This document shows positions 1 to 12,751 of a DNA stretch of 64,000 nucleotides, piece after piece. Both the position numbers and the translations under genes were made by a program. The notes beneath the pieces were generated by a model. That model had not been told where the DNA came from. It saw only the letters and a list, made by a program, of their open reading frames with translations, and made no database searches. The stretch covers positions 171,378 to 235,377 of the forward strand of contig JXTC01000257.1 of assembly GCA_002914845.1 (NCBI GenBank). Reading direction: 5' to 3'. This DNA comes from Trema orientale (lineage: Eukaryota; Streptophyta; Magnoliopsida; Rosales; Cannabaceae). The number at the start of each line of letters is the position of its first letter. The first letter of the stretch is position 1.

Positions 1-95
1 TGGGAATCTGTGGAGAATCTGTTTATACACAGATTCCCATCAAACGGTGTATAAACAGGGCCTTACGTAGGGACGCTCCTACTGTAGACGCGCCC
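1..95. mobile_element. MITE family M1, partial copy cut by the window edge
   Basis: The right half of the same palindromic element: GGGAATCTGTGGAGAATC through CTACTGTAGACGCGCCC. The left part lies outside the window. Confidence 0.8.
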
Positions 96-97
96 AT

Positions 98-331
98 TTT
101 ATTATTATCAATATTGATTTTTAGATTTGAAATCCATTACAAATTTATACCCTGACGCCAATTTAGAGCAGTTAGTTTACCAAGATGCTGTTAAAAATTA
201 AAAATAAACTATATCAAAAGTGATATGAGAATAAGTTTATTAAATCATCTTAGTAAATTAACTGCTCTAAATTAGTGTCAGATATAAATTTGTAACAAAT
301 TTTAAATTTAAGAATCAATATTGATAATAAC
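98..331. mobile_element. Foldback MITE, about 230 bases
   Basis: Arms of about 75 bases pair from TTATTATCAATATTGATT (102) to AGAATCAATATTGATAATAA (311-330), through the shared GAGCAGTTA. It abuts the M1 MITE on its left within a few bases. Confidence 0.75.
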
Positions 332-839
332 TAAAATATAAAATATAAATTGAAATAAAGTATCAAAATACAAAGTATAAAAGTAACACTATCCCATTTA
401 ATAATGTTGATAGTTTTCAAAGAGGAAGGCTGCGCTTTTGAATTTATATATTTCCATTCCATGTACACGAACCAACCACAGCACGTGCGAGCTAATTCCC
501 GTTTTGAGCTAACCAAAATTTGCAGGAAATATTTGGGTAATGGATACAGTAAAAATATATCAGCAAGTGGTAAACGCATATACACTTTTCAACTTGCGTT
601 AAATTTGGAATAATAATTAATAGTGCATAATATTCGATTTGGATAAGGGATACATCCAAGGTTGGAATATGCTTTCACTCAATTTTGTTTTTAATTAGTG
701 TTTCCCTCTAATGTTACTCTTTTTCTTTTTCTAACTTATTAAAAGGTTATACGATTAGAGACCCAAAAAATTTTGAAGTAGTTTTATGAACATTGGCATG
801 GTGGTGAATGTTCTCAGAGTTAATTGCCCATTTATTTCA

Positions 840-945
840 ACCAGTAATGATTATCCCAATTCAAACTCACGACCTCTTATACAACAGAGGAGTGGGTTTA
901 ATTTACCATCCTGCCAAACTCTCTCTATGGTTCCTAAAATCTTGT
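840..945 (-). repeat. tRNA-derived SINE-like fragment
   Basis: On the minus strand a box A-like GGATGGTAAATT is followed by AGAGGTCGTGAGTTTGAATT, a box B-like sequence. Old and partial. Confidence 0.45.
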
Positions 946-3160
946 CTTCCAAATGCCTCTCCAAAAATTTTTCGGTGTTGTTTTTATTTACTAGGTGGGT
1001 TACATGTGTGCTTTTATGTATAACAAAAAGAAAATCAAAGCAGTGATTTAATTGTAATAAATCAGCTATTATTTTCAAAAAGAAAAAGACAAAATAACTT
1101 GACAAAGTTTTTTTTTTTTTTGTTCCTTTTTTAGAAAAAAAGAGAGCCAATCAGCTCTTTTATATAGTGTAGATTTTATTTTTTTATCCCCTCTATCTCA
1201 AAAGTACTTACCTCTTTACTTTTTCCTCCTCTTTTCTCAAGAACCAAATCTCGATTAAATCTCTCTTCTTCACTTTATTTTTCTTCATGTTTATTCTTTT
1301 TAGTAGAAACATAGCTTGTATTAGTGCTCCTAGAAATTTTCCAATACTGCGGGGAATTGAAACTTGTACCATTACGGTAAAATAATCTGTATTAGCTATA
1401 ACACTTTAGAGTTGTTGTGATGATCGGGAAACCCCTATTCTTTATGCTTAATTAATTCATGAGGTCTCTACAAGAGTTTGTGATTTCTTTCCTAAGGAAA
1501 TACCCACTAGTAGTATGCATTTCTTAAGAATATGTTAAATTACTTAGTCATATTAAAATAAGCATATATATACTCGCATAAGTAAAATATAATGAATATC
1601 TAATGATTCGAAAACATTCACTACTAATTCGGAAATTTTTCGTATCCAATTTAGAATCCCCTTAATAGTTTTAGTTTTGGATAATCTTTTAACATTTTGA
1701 TTTTTTTTAATACTAATTGATGTGTCAAGTATATTATTATTTTTTAAAGTTGGTTAAACAGGTTAATTTTGTGCCGACCTAGTTGAGATATTTCTATCTT
1801 AGTCCATTCAGGTTCTTCTCTTCGAGTTTTACTTGTATCTCAAAAAAATTTATTGTATATCTCATTAACTGAAAGTTGACGGCTCACTAATTACACAATA
1901 TATGAAAGTAAAGTTGTCTAGGATCGTTATTTTTACTGGTTCAATAATTGATGTCCATTTGATTGATTTTAAGTTGCATTAAAAAGACTAGTGATGTAAC
2001 ACTTGAATTGTAGTGGGTAAAGTAAGTACTTCGTGAAGTGATGGTAATCAAATTAAGGCCAAGGCGGAGAGCAAATCATGATTTGGGGGGTTGTTGAAAA
2101 AGCCCTTTTGGGCATGCTCTCACCAACCAAACCGAGTGAGAGCTAATCAGTCTTTAAGTTTCAAGCACATTGGTTTTCATTGAGAACAAGTCAATTTGCT
2201 TAAAATATATTAATACTTTTCTTATTTAACTCCCTTTTCTCTTTTGCTTCTTCTGCTCCCACCTACCAATTGAGTTTGAAAACCATGTCAAAGCTTCTAA
2301 TTTCAACTAGGCTAGTTTTATTATCTTAATTAACCTAACTCACACTTAATCAAAAGAAAAAATTCTAAATCCTAATTTGGATAATTAAAACCGATCCGTG
2401 AAGTAACTACACACGCATGTTAATTTGTTAAAAGAAAATAATGGAGTTCCCTAAAAGAGTCAAGTGGTGAAGAATATAATGTCACAAATTGGAATATACC
2501 AAAAAACATTTAAGAGGCTTGGTAGTTCTAAGTTTAGGTTAAGGGAGTAACAACTTTTTGGACGTTAGTACTAAATTCTCCCTATATATAGGTTACAAAG
2601 ATTTATAGAGAACAGATTTGATTTCCTCCCTTGGATTTGTTATTAGCTGAGAAAGCACCGCTATCTTCACACTCTATAATGACATTTGATATTGCTTAAA
2701 ATTATAAAGAAAACTACTCTTAAAAGAAAATGACGGAGATTAAAATAACAAGAGGGAAAAAGAGTGATTTGGATAATTATATATATCCGATAAGGATTGT
2801 TGAAAAATAATACATATATTATGTTTTACTTGAAGAAAAATAATACATTAAAAAAAATTAAAAGGGGGGTTAGGAGGTGTGGGAGAGAAGAAGAGGGTTT
2901 GGTGGGGGAATATATATTGGGAAGTGGTAGGTGAGGATTTGTGGTTTGCTTGCCGAGTAGTGGTTGAGAGCTACTACGCTTTGTCACACACTGTGACGCC
3001 TTCCACACCTCTGCCTGACGCATACGTCGGCATTTCCCCACTTTGGCCTTAATTTGGTCACTTCCATTGTGCTTTCTTTTCTGAGTTCCAATTGCATACC
3101 ATCCTCCACGCAATGCTCTCATGAGAAGTGCTACCGGCAGACATAAACATACATGCTTTG
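946..3160. other. Intergenic, no gene seen
   Basis: AT-rich DNA with poly(T) runs. The only long frame, 2826-3275 minus (149 residues), is low-complexity, partly lies over a tandem repeat and matches nothing I recognise. The stretch 2960-3150 is a little GC-richer and might be a decayed fragment. Confidence 0.5.
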
Positions 3161-3164
3161 ATTG

Positions 3165-3366
3165 TAGGCACAAGAATCTCAATATTAAGCCGATGTTAAA
3201 TATTGAATCTTTATCTTTAGATGTGTTTGACATGTATTTTTTATGCACTTTCGTATTAACCATAAACGTAGGCACAAGAATCTCAATATTGAGCTAGTAT
3301 TATTAAACACTGAATCTTTAGATGTGTTTGACCTACATTTTTTATGCACTCACATATTAACTATAA
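3165..3366 (+). repeat. Tandem duplication, about 103-base unit, two copies
   Basis: 3165-3268 and 3269-3366 both start TAGGCACAAGAATCTCAATA and end with a shared TTTTTTATGCACT...ATTAACTATAA-type tail, with several differences. Confidence 0.85.
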
Positions 3367-5112
3367 GGTCTCGTACTCAGCAAAAGAAGTAGGAGACACT
3401 TATGTTAATGTCAGACATACTATTTCAAATTGTATAGTTGAAAATTATGTTAAATTATTTGCGGTAATTTTTGTGGTGCAAAAATTTGGTATCCTTAGTA
3501 TAAAAAATAATTTTTTGAAAAATATAATTTTTTTTATGAGTTTTGCAAAATGGATTTTTATCAATTTTAAGAAATACAAAATATGCTTTCATTGAGATAC
3601 ATTTTATCTATTATGCATGACTTTATGTTGTCATATTTTCATTTCCCAACACAGTTGAGATAATTGTTGATTTTTTATTTTTACAAAATATATTTCCACA
3701 ATTAAACGTTTTTACTATTTGATGGTCATTTTAAACCCCTAAATTTATGTTTGCATGAATTAAGAGGACTTCTACAGGGTGGTTTATCCCCAGTTTCTCT
3801 TGGGATAGTTTTTGCAAAAAGATAATCCCAAAAACACCCACTATATTATGAATAAATACCATATTTAACATTTTATTCTCATAAAACCCCAAAGTATCTA
3901 TTCTATTTTTTAAAATAGGAAAAAGAGTATACCGAGTACTTTTTTAGTCAAACTTAAAATACAAACTATCTAAAATATCATTGTATATGTCTCAAAAATC
4001 TATTACTAAACACTCCACATTACCTAATTATGTTTTTATTCAAAAAATAATAAGAATATCACATTATTTTTTCCAAAGTATAGAAAAATGTTGATAATGT
4101 TTTTTTTTTAATAATTTTTTTAGATCATTACTTTCTAAAGAAATCAATCAAGAGTTGTTTGGAGATCAATATTATAAAGGCGATATTTTTGAGTTTTACG
4201 AGAACATGAGATTAAACTTAGTACTTAAGTACTTAACTAAAACAAGAGGAATTTTTGGGATTATTCCTTTTGCAAAGCAGACTATTTCGAAAGTAAGTTT
4301 TTGTAAATGACCTATTTTAAAAATTATTTACCAAACAATCTTTTTAAGTTAGAACTCTACCACACTGGACCGAACAAATCATAACTAAAACGAAATATTT
4401 TATAAAAGTTATAAATGAAGTATGTCATTTACTGAAAGTGACTTTCAAATTGTTTAGTTTATTCCGCAATTCTCCTTACATAAGTAACACATATAGACAA
4501 TGCATAATTATGCATATTGTATCTTAAAGTAAAATTAAACAACATGCGAATCTAACATAATATGTAATGGTGGAGCCAGAACTTATTTCAAGTAGAGCAT
4601 AAAGCAATTTTCTAAAATGCAATCTTGACACAGAAACTATTTAAAACTATAATAATATTCCAAATGATAATAAAGTACATTGTTAGAACGTAATTTTTCT
4701 AAACAAATCTCATTTTTGTCTTCATTTTTTTTTATTTTTATTAAGGACTTATCTTCATTTTCCTATTCTCACATAGGAAATAATATTAATCAGATAGAAA
4801 ATGGATAGTATTTCTTTCCCAATTCCACTTGGTTTCTTAATTTTTGTTTTGTAAATTAGATGGAAAAGGAAAGTTCAGATTTAAGTGGCTATGAATTAGA
4901 GTAGAACACAGTGATGACTCCCTTCAGGACCAAAAAAAAAAAAAAAAAAACCTTATTGTGAGAACGTTGTAAAAAGAAAATTAGGTGGGGCAATATACAT
5001 TTGTCCAACGTCATATATTAATGCACAGAGTTGCATAGAAGTAGTAATGTTTTTAAATTCATTGGCATTTAGGAAGATTTTTTTTTCCTTTTATAAAAAT
5101 GTTTATTTTTGG
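3367..5112. other. Intergenic, no feature seen
   Basis: AT-rich, with homopolymer runs near 4105 and 4931. I see no coding signal, RNA gene or clear repeat structure. Confidence 0.5.
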
Positions 5113-5121
5113 TATTTTTTA

Positions 5122-5293
5122 GGGGATGGCTACGGTAGGAGCGTCCCTATGTAGGGTCATGTTTTAATTATCGTTGGATGGAAATCTGTGGGGAATAACG
5201 GGAATCTGTGGAGAATCTATTTATATACAGATTCCCATCCAACGGTGAATAGACAGAGTCCTACGTAGGGGCGCCCCTACTGTAGACGCGCCC
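5122..5293. mobile_element. Mutator-type MITE, palindromic, 172 bases (family M1, complete)
   Basis: Perfect 9-base target duplication TATTTTTTA at 5113-5121 and 5294-5302. Terminal inverted repeats of about 33 bases start GGGGATGGCTACGGTAGG on the left and GGGCGCGTCTACAGTAGG on the right (reverse complement). The centre folds again (GGGAATCTGTGG / GATTCCC). Other copies lie at 1-95 and 15224-15375. Confidence 0.88.
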
Positions 5294-5302
5294 TATTTTT
5301 TA

Positions 5303-7190
5303 TGTTTGTTTGTTTTTTTTTTTTTTTTTTGACTTGTTACCAAACTTTTCATGAGCTATGTGAGACTAGTGGTGGCTACACAAATAACATAGAGTGGTGT
5401 AGTTCAAATTCACCAATATAGCATAATCATTGGGCACGCATGATCAGTTTGAGTGGGCTAACGTCCTACAAATGGGCCAGGCTACCGTGAGTTTCATTTT
5501 TTATATCTCAAGAAAAAATGGGACACCGATTTTATTGAATAACCTAGACATTGCCACTCATGAGGTCCTTTTTTTTGGTAGTCTTAGTGATAAAGGTGCA
5601 AGAAGTTAGGTAGTCTTGAGTTCCAAACTCAGAGTAAGGATTTTAGAAGGTTCAAGAAGGGCCCATATTATGTCCTATTTAATACCACTAGGCATTTTCG
5701 TAACCCAAAAAAAAGAAAAAAAAAAAAAGAAAAACCCACTACGCATTTGGGCAATTTCTCATTATTGACTAATTCGATCAACCATATTAATCACTAGTGG
5801 GGAACCTTAGTGAATAATGTTTAAAATTCTTGTCTTAGGGGTAATTGAGTTTAGGACCAACTAATCAGATCTTTTAGAAGTAGACATGAAATGCTAGCTG
5901 AAGATCACCAGTACTTGTACAAATCCATAATCACTATAATTATATTTATCAAATTCTAATTAATACATTATAATTATCATTGAACATAGCTATGTGGGTT
6001 CTAAAAAATCCTTCTAAAGATATTATCGTTTCTAAATTAATACTCGCACCTACATGTATCCTAATTTTATTGGCACAAGCCTACCATGGACCCTCTTAAT
6101 GTTGTTTAGAAATTAAATTTTCAATTAATTACATTTTGTAAAATTCATGAGTCATATGTATACACTTCCCTTAAACTTGCAAATTCTCTAGAGTTCGTTT
6201 CTGCTATATTACAAATTGCGTATTTAGAATTTAAATGACTAAAAATTACAGCTTTCAATGTTCAATCAATACATTTTTCAAAGCTCAAAAATAATTATTG
6301 AATAGTAAAAAGTGAAAAATAAAGTTTAGAAATTAGAATAGCATTTTAATTACTAATTATTGACATAATGTACCAAATTTAGCATTTTGATATTTTTTGT
6401 GACAAAAGTAGCATCAAAATTGGTGTATGCATTGGAGATGGTGTAAGTTCCCATATTAACTCAAATTTTTTCAAGTTTCTTGTTACGTTAATTGAAGATT
6501 TATATGTAGAACCACCGCAAATTTTAGGTTAGCTCTCGAGTAAGCTCATCCACGATCTATGGAGACATACAAATAGGAAAATCATTTATATATATGCTGA
6601 ACTATAGTACTATACTCACTGCTCCCTCAGATAAAGTTAAGCAATCAGTGCACTTATGGAAATAAAATGAAGTTCTAAGCATAAAAGTCTATAGATATCT
6701 AATAATTTACTAATTTACAATATCAAGTTTATTTTTCTTTTTCAATGAAAATCACTATCGTTTTCAAATTATGTTATAATTTGCTCAAAGCTGTGTTAGT
6801 CTATTGTAAAAATCATGTAAATTAAAAAAGTTTACCAAAGTGCATTATCAACTTATGTGTAATAAAATTATAAACCCGTGTGCTAATATTTTATTTTGAC
6901 CCATTTGTACTTTAGAATGAGAAATTTTACTAAATATGCTCCATTGGTACACTGTATAAGAACTCTGTATTGTACTAATTAAACATAATATTGTGTTTAA
7001 TTGTACTTTTGTATTATCATATTTAATACGATATCAAAATTTAATACAATACAAAAAGTATTATCTAATATGGAAAAAAGGTCTATATTGCACTGTGTTG
7101 TAACATAATATTGTACGATATTGACTCTTCTCACTTTCTCTGTGTTTAAATTCTTTCTCATCACTTTCTCTTTCCTTAATTTTTCTCTCT
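5303..7190. other. Intergenic, weak SINE-like trace only
   Basis: Around 5578-5640 (TCTTAGTGATAAAGGTG ... GAGTTCCAAACTC) there is a faint tRNA-SINE appearance. The remainder is AT-rich without supported features. Confidence 0.4.
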
Positions 7191-7199
7191 CACAACTTT

Positions 7200-7390
7200 A
7201 CCTGCTAAAAGCAGTTTTTTCTAAATAAATTTTTAAAAATAGTAAGTTTCTAAAATTAATTTTAAAAGTGGTAATTTTAAAAAAATAAATTTTAAAAGTG
7301 ATATTTTAAAGATGATATTTTTCTAAATAATTTTTTAAAATGGCATATTTCTAAATTAACTTTAAAAGTGGTATTTTTTGAAACTTTAAC
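7200..7390 (+). repeat. Imperfect tandem repeat, about 30-base period
   Basis: Five or six degenerate copies of a TTTCTAAATAATTTTAAAAGTGGTA-like unit. The reverse-complement motif recurs at 11820-12060 and 43680-43850, so this is a dispersed repeat rather than a local expansion. Confidence 0.65.
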
Positions 7391-7700
7391 TTCAAATGCA
7401 ACATCTTAATACAATGCAAAATCAAACATAGTACTATAATAAAATAATACAATACAATATAATCCAACACAATACAATACAGTGCACCAATCATGACCAA
7501 AGGGTACGTACCTAATTACACTCATAAGCTCTGGTCAATAATTGTTTTATATAAGTACATATAAGACAAAAATACCCCCAAGAATATGAGGGCATAGCTT
7601 TACCCAATCAAAAAAAAAAAAAAAAAAGAAGAAATGAAAACAAAAAACAAAAAAAAAAAATAAAACTATTAAAATCTCTTAACTTTCTTTCTCGCATGGA

Positions 7701-8301
7701 ATTAAGAAATTTCTATGTGTGAATGTCATGGGTATAGTTTAAAATAGTTTATATTTAAATTTCGAGATGTTATATAGTTAAAAATTGAATTTGGGTCAAT
7801 TTTTGTAAAAATTATGAAAAATTGGACTATCTTCAGCGATGAATATAAAATATTTCGATGAATTTTGACATTAATTTGATGACTATTCGATGCAATTACG
7901 ATAAAAATTCAATGAATAGACTTTGATAATGGTTTTTGAAAAATTACTTGATTGTCTTCAAAATGGCACCCAAATTTTTGATGCAGATTTGATGAATTTC
8001 AATGTCAATTGATTATAATTCGATGTCATTTCGATGGCTGTGTAGTATTTTTAAATTCCATTATAAAAATATACTTCATCAAAATAGCATCGAATTGTCA
8101 TTGAATTATTATTGAAACGACATCGAAATGCATCAAAAATTTTTATATTTATTGCGATAACCAATCCAATTTTTCAGAAATTCGCATAAATTGATCCAAA
8201 TTAACTTTTTAGTGCATAATTTACAATTGAATATCTCGAAACTCAAATATATACTATTTTAAACTATATCTATGATACTTAAACATATAAATCTCTTGTC
8301 C
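7701..8301. mobile_element. Large foldback element, about 600 bases with arms near 180
   Basis: The left arm (…TATAGTTTAAAATAGTTTATA…TTCGAGATGTTATA…) pairs with the right arm (8190-8290: …GAATATCTCGAAACTCAAATA…TATTTTAAACTATA). The centre is a run of GATG/CATC-rich direct motifs such as ATTCGATG. Ends are approximate, and no target duplication was resolved. Confidence 0.75.
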
Positions 8302-11300
8302 AAATGAAGACAAAATCGAAGTTAAGTTTGAAACTAATATAAATTATGGCTAACTCTATAACTCAAGTTCAATAAGATTGTAGGTTTCAGTTTCAACAAC
8401 AATTTTAAACACTAGGTCAGTATGATATTTTTTAGGAGATAGAAAAAAACTGAGAGAAGAAGAAAAAAATTTTTAGAATTAGATTTATGACCATGAGTCA
8501 AGAGAACATAAGAAGAAAGGAGGAGCATAGAAGAGGACAAGAGGAAAGAGAAGATAAGTTAAGCTTTACAGACATAGAGGATAATTATGAATTTTGGGGT
8601 AATTAAGTCTTTTTAAGTGGATATATGCACATATTATTTGTAACAATTTTTAAGTGTAGAATCAGTTATAGGTAGGGCCAAGCCGGCCCCACTTAAAATT
8701 TTTCAGTTTGTTCCCTTACTGGACCACTTACAAAAATCTTTTTATTTGCCCCCCATACTTGACTTCTAAAAATTTTTCTCGTTTTCCCACTAACATATGT
8801 AGTTGAATTTTAACTATAAGTTTTTGTTTCCTACTCTAAGATGTATATTGCTATTTTGATCCTAAATCTGAAGAGTCTTTTATTTTAACTTTTATCTCTT
8901 ATTTAATTATCAAATTCAAAATTGAGGGTAGGAAAAATGAATTGGAGAAAACTCTCCTTATTCCTAACTAGTCAAGACAAAAAAAAATCAGATTTTTTAA
9001 ATAAATATACTACCATGTGTATTTAATCTTTTACACTTTTTTTAATTCAAAATCATACTATTTTTTAGTTTCGTATTTTTATGAAGATTTCATAAGTAGA
9101 AAACTTTATTTTTTTATATATAATATGACAGTGATGGTGTTATAGAGTGAATATAAAATATGATAATTCGTCGAGACCAAATACAGCGCATTTTGTTGTA
9201 ATTTGAAATCTTATTGCAAATATTAAATATTTTGTTTTGTTATCATTGTACTTTAAAAATATCTTCGCTCCGCTAAAAAGAAGTTTTGGCTCCCCACTGG
9301 TTATAGGCTTTGAGCAAAATCTGATTTTGGCTATGTAACCACTTTATGGAAGAATCTGAGAACCTTCAACCATGCTGCTCCAACCGTGCAAATTTATTCT
9401 TAAATGTCTTTAACGGTAAATTGTAATTCTAAATTCGTACAGTATCACATCTGTCACCTTTTCTTTTCCTTTAAAAAAATATTAGTAATCCTATTGCTGT
9501 GTGATTTAGTGTTGTTTATTAATTTTAGTGTTCAGTTTAGATAATATAAATTTTCATATTTTGGTCTTTTGTCAATTAGTCTTTTCTTCCAACTTCCTGA
9601 GTTGATTATGAAGATTAAACTCACGTAAGTTAAATTTTATATACCTAAATACATGTGAAAACATTTTATTAAATGAAAATAAATGCATGGTATGTTTACT
9701 TCAGTGTTTAAAAAAACAGTAATTTACACTTAAAAAAAAAACAGTATTTAACCGAACACTCAAATACTATGCAAAATCTAATTTAGCAATTATAAAGAAA
9801 TGGATGATTTTTTTTTTTCCATAGTTTTTCTTATTTCACTGTTACAATATCCATAGTTTTTCTTATTTCACTGTTACAATATAATACAGCAACATTTTAA
9901 TACCAAATTACTTGAAGAGATTATAAGACATATACCGAGATCGAGGAAAAGATTAGAATAATAAACAGCTTTTTCCGAAAAAAAAAAAAAAAGAAGAAAG
10001 AAAACCTTAAGTGTAGCAGTTTTGTAGTTTTAACTTTATCTCTTGGTTTGGACAAAAATTACATGTCCACATTTAAAATTTCTATAAATATTTGAATTAT
10101 TTATACAAGTTAGATGATTTGCTAACTCTTTTAAGTTATTGTTAATAAATTTGAAATATTTGTTGGTATAACAAGATATTCTCAATTCGGATTCTATATA
10201 TATTAAGTGAGTAATATTTTGGTCAATTTTTACACAGAGGGTAGATATTTACAGAGATTTTAAATATAGAGTATAATCTGCACAAACCAAAAAAATAGAG
10301 TTAAAAACTGTAGAAAGACCATACTTCAACCTTTTTTTTGGCAGTTAATTTAACCTATTTTATTATTTATATATTGGAAGTGAAGACTCAAATATTCAAT
10401 GAAAGTTAAGATTAAGTAATAAACTTTGTATATTATATATTTCCTTGATGTAACAAAAAAAGAAAGAAAAATGATTAGGTAAAAATATGCTGCCTAACAA
10501 CCCTCAGCATAGGAAGTGGACAAATCTGATGGATATGCGATTTTTCAATAATCGCAAGCACCATTTTTGTTTTTTGTTTTTGTTTTTGTTTTTGTATTAC
10601 AACAATAACAATTGTGGTAGTAGTAACAGTAAACAATAATATCTTTTTTTAAGGGTCAAAAATAGGTAAAGGAGGTGGAGAGGGGAGAGTTTCCTGCGCT
10701 TGATCACAATATTATTCAAAGTCTTTCTTGGTGTCTTGGCCCTCAACTTTCACCAACTCTTGCAAAGAACAAGATCACGTAACTACGTGAGTGGAACTCA
10801 TGTAGAAATAAAGCTAAGATGACTTTGAGGAAACTACATGCATCTTTCCCTTTAGACTTCTTTTTAGTCTTCTCATTACCAGCCTAGTTCATATTCATTT
10901 CCAAGTCCAAAAAGTTTTTTCAAAGTCAGCCTATAGGTCAATTTTTCTAATATTTTCTTTATTATTTTTTCTGTTTTTAATATATGTTGTGGAATTTATA
11001 ACTTGGGACAAATGTTTTTGTTATATTTGTATATCAAAAGGGTCTATTATCCCATCTCTCTTATAAGAACATAAATATTACTGGCAAGTAGTCATCTATT
11101 TTATTTATTTATTTTTTTTTTTGTTTTCGAAAGAAAAATAGCAAGAATAATAATGAAATGCCGCGGATTAAATAAAAATTTGAGTAAGATCAAAGTCGTA
11201 TTATTTGCTTTTAATTTATATATTTATTCTTCTTTTAACTTATAGATGAGAGAATTCAAGCTTGGTATCTTCAATATTGAAATAAAGTATGATTATCACG

Positions 11301-11380
11301 AATTATACTAACCGCACATTTTTCTTGGTTTACTACCAATTGATTCCCCAAATTTATATGATCTAAAGTGGCAATCGATN
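8302..11380. other. Intergenic with a 32-base tandem repeat
   Basis: CCATAGTTTTTCTTATTTCA... occurs twice in tandem (about 9820-9851 and 9852-9883). GTTTTT microsatellite at 10568-10595. Single unknown base at 11380. No gene signal. Confidence 0.55.
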
Positions 11381-11718
11381 CTTAGCTTGTAATCGTTTTA
11401 TCTATTCGTTTATTTATTTTTGGGAAGCTTGTAATCAAATTTTGCTAATTTACTAATATGGAATATTTTGTAATCTGCTAAATCATATGAGAGCGGACAC
11501 CACATTAATTAGTACTTATTGTTAATTGTAACGTCTGACGTGTTAACCAAAGCTTTACAAACCGTTGTAGCAATTAGACTTAGTACGTTTTCTTTTTAAA
11601 AAACAAATCAGATGATAATAATCAATAAAAAGGAAAGATAATAAAAATCCACAATAGGAAAAAAAAGAAAAGGAAAAAAGAGAAGAAATAGGTTGAAATT
11701 TAATAGCATTAATACGTA

Positions 11719-12751
11719 TTGAAAATAAAGGGTTTCTAACACTTTCACTTATAAAAATCCAAAAAAAATTACAAAAATACAGAGTTCAGGCTTTTTTTCA
11801 AATTTTCGTACAGTTTTTATTTAAAAAATATCACTTCTTAAAATAAATTTTAGAAAAATACCATTTTTAAAATGGTTACTTGTTACTAATTTCTAAAAAC
11901 TGATTATCAGTTATTGGTTACCAGTTATAAATATTTTTGATTACTAGTTATCAGTTTTTGAAAACTGTTTACTAGTTACTAATTTAAAAAATGGCTTTTT
12001 TCTAAATATTTTTTAGAAAACGGTATTTTCTAAATAAAAACTATACCGTACCTAAAAAGACGCTATTGTTCAAATTTGTTTCTGAAAATACAGTATAATG
12101 TCTAATTTCCCTAAAATAGACTTATTTTAAGCCCAACTTCAAAATCAAAGTCCAAGACTATCAATTGAAGTTCAGTCCAAAACTTGATCCAAGTCCATCA
12201 ACACGAAGTCCAACTATTTGAAACATTCATTGGCCTAAGTCCATCAAAACCCCAAAAGAGAAGTCCAATTAGAAAAATAACCCAAGTCCTAGAAAGTTCT
12301 ACTTATGAATCATATGATTTGTGTTAGGTTAAGTGTGTGGTGTTTATAAATTTTTGTATTTATTTAATTAGACCACTTTGTGTAGTTGAGATAGTTTGTG
12401 CTAACTATAAATTCTCCTTTCTATTTGAGTTCTAAGCATCAATTAAGAAGTAAAATTTCTACTTATGAATCATATAATTTGTGTTAGGTTAAGTGTGTGG
12501 TGTTTATAAATTTTTGTATTTATTTAATTAGACCACTTTGTGTAGTTGAGAAAGTTTGTGCTAACTATAAATTCTCCTTCCTATTTGAGTTCTAAGCATC
12601 AATTAAGAAGCAAAACTTCTATGGGTGAAGTAAGGAGAAAAAGAAGCATAACTTCTAGTTATTGAGTGAGCTTGAAGAGTGAACTTGAGAATTTTCTCTT
12701 GCAATAGTATTTGAGTGATCAATAAGTTTGTTTTATTTCCAACAATACATT
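11719..12751 (+). mobile_element. LTR-like insertion (candidate solo LTR fossil), about 1.0 kb
   Basis: Block 2 reads straight through this point (about 37363-37367), so the segment is an insertion. Flanks are near-identical: AATACGT before and AATACAT after. The right part (…CTTGCAATAGT…TTTATTTCCAACA) looks like the end of a plant LTR. A 160-base tandem duplication lies inside. No internal coding domain is present, so a solo LTR is the likeliest reading, with uncertain ends. Confidence 0.5.
12301..12620 (+). repeat. Tandem duplication, 160-base unit, two copies
   Basis: 12301-12460 and 12461-12620 both start ACTTATGAATCATAT and are nearly identical, with only a few single-base differences. 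They lie within the LTR-like insertion. Confidence 0.92.

Noticed and set aside
2826-3275. 149-residue minus-strand frame
   Set aside because: Low-complexity, partly over a tandem repeat, with no recognisable motif, promoter or splice context.
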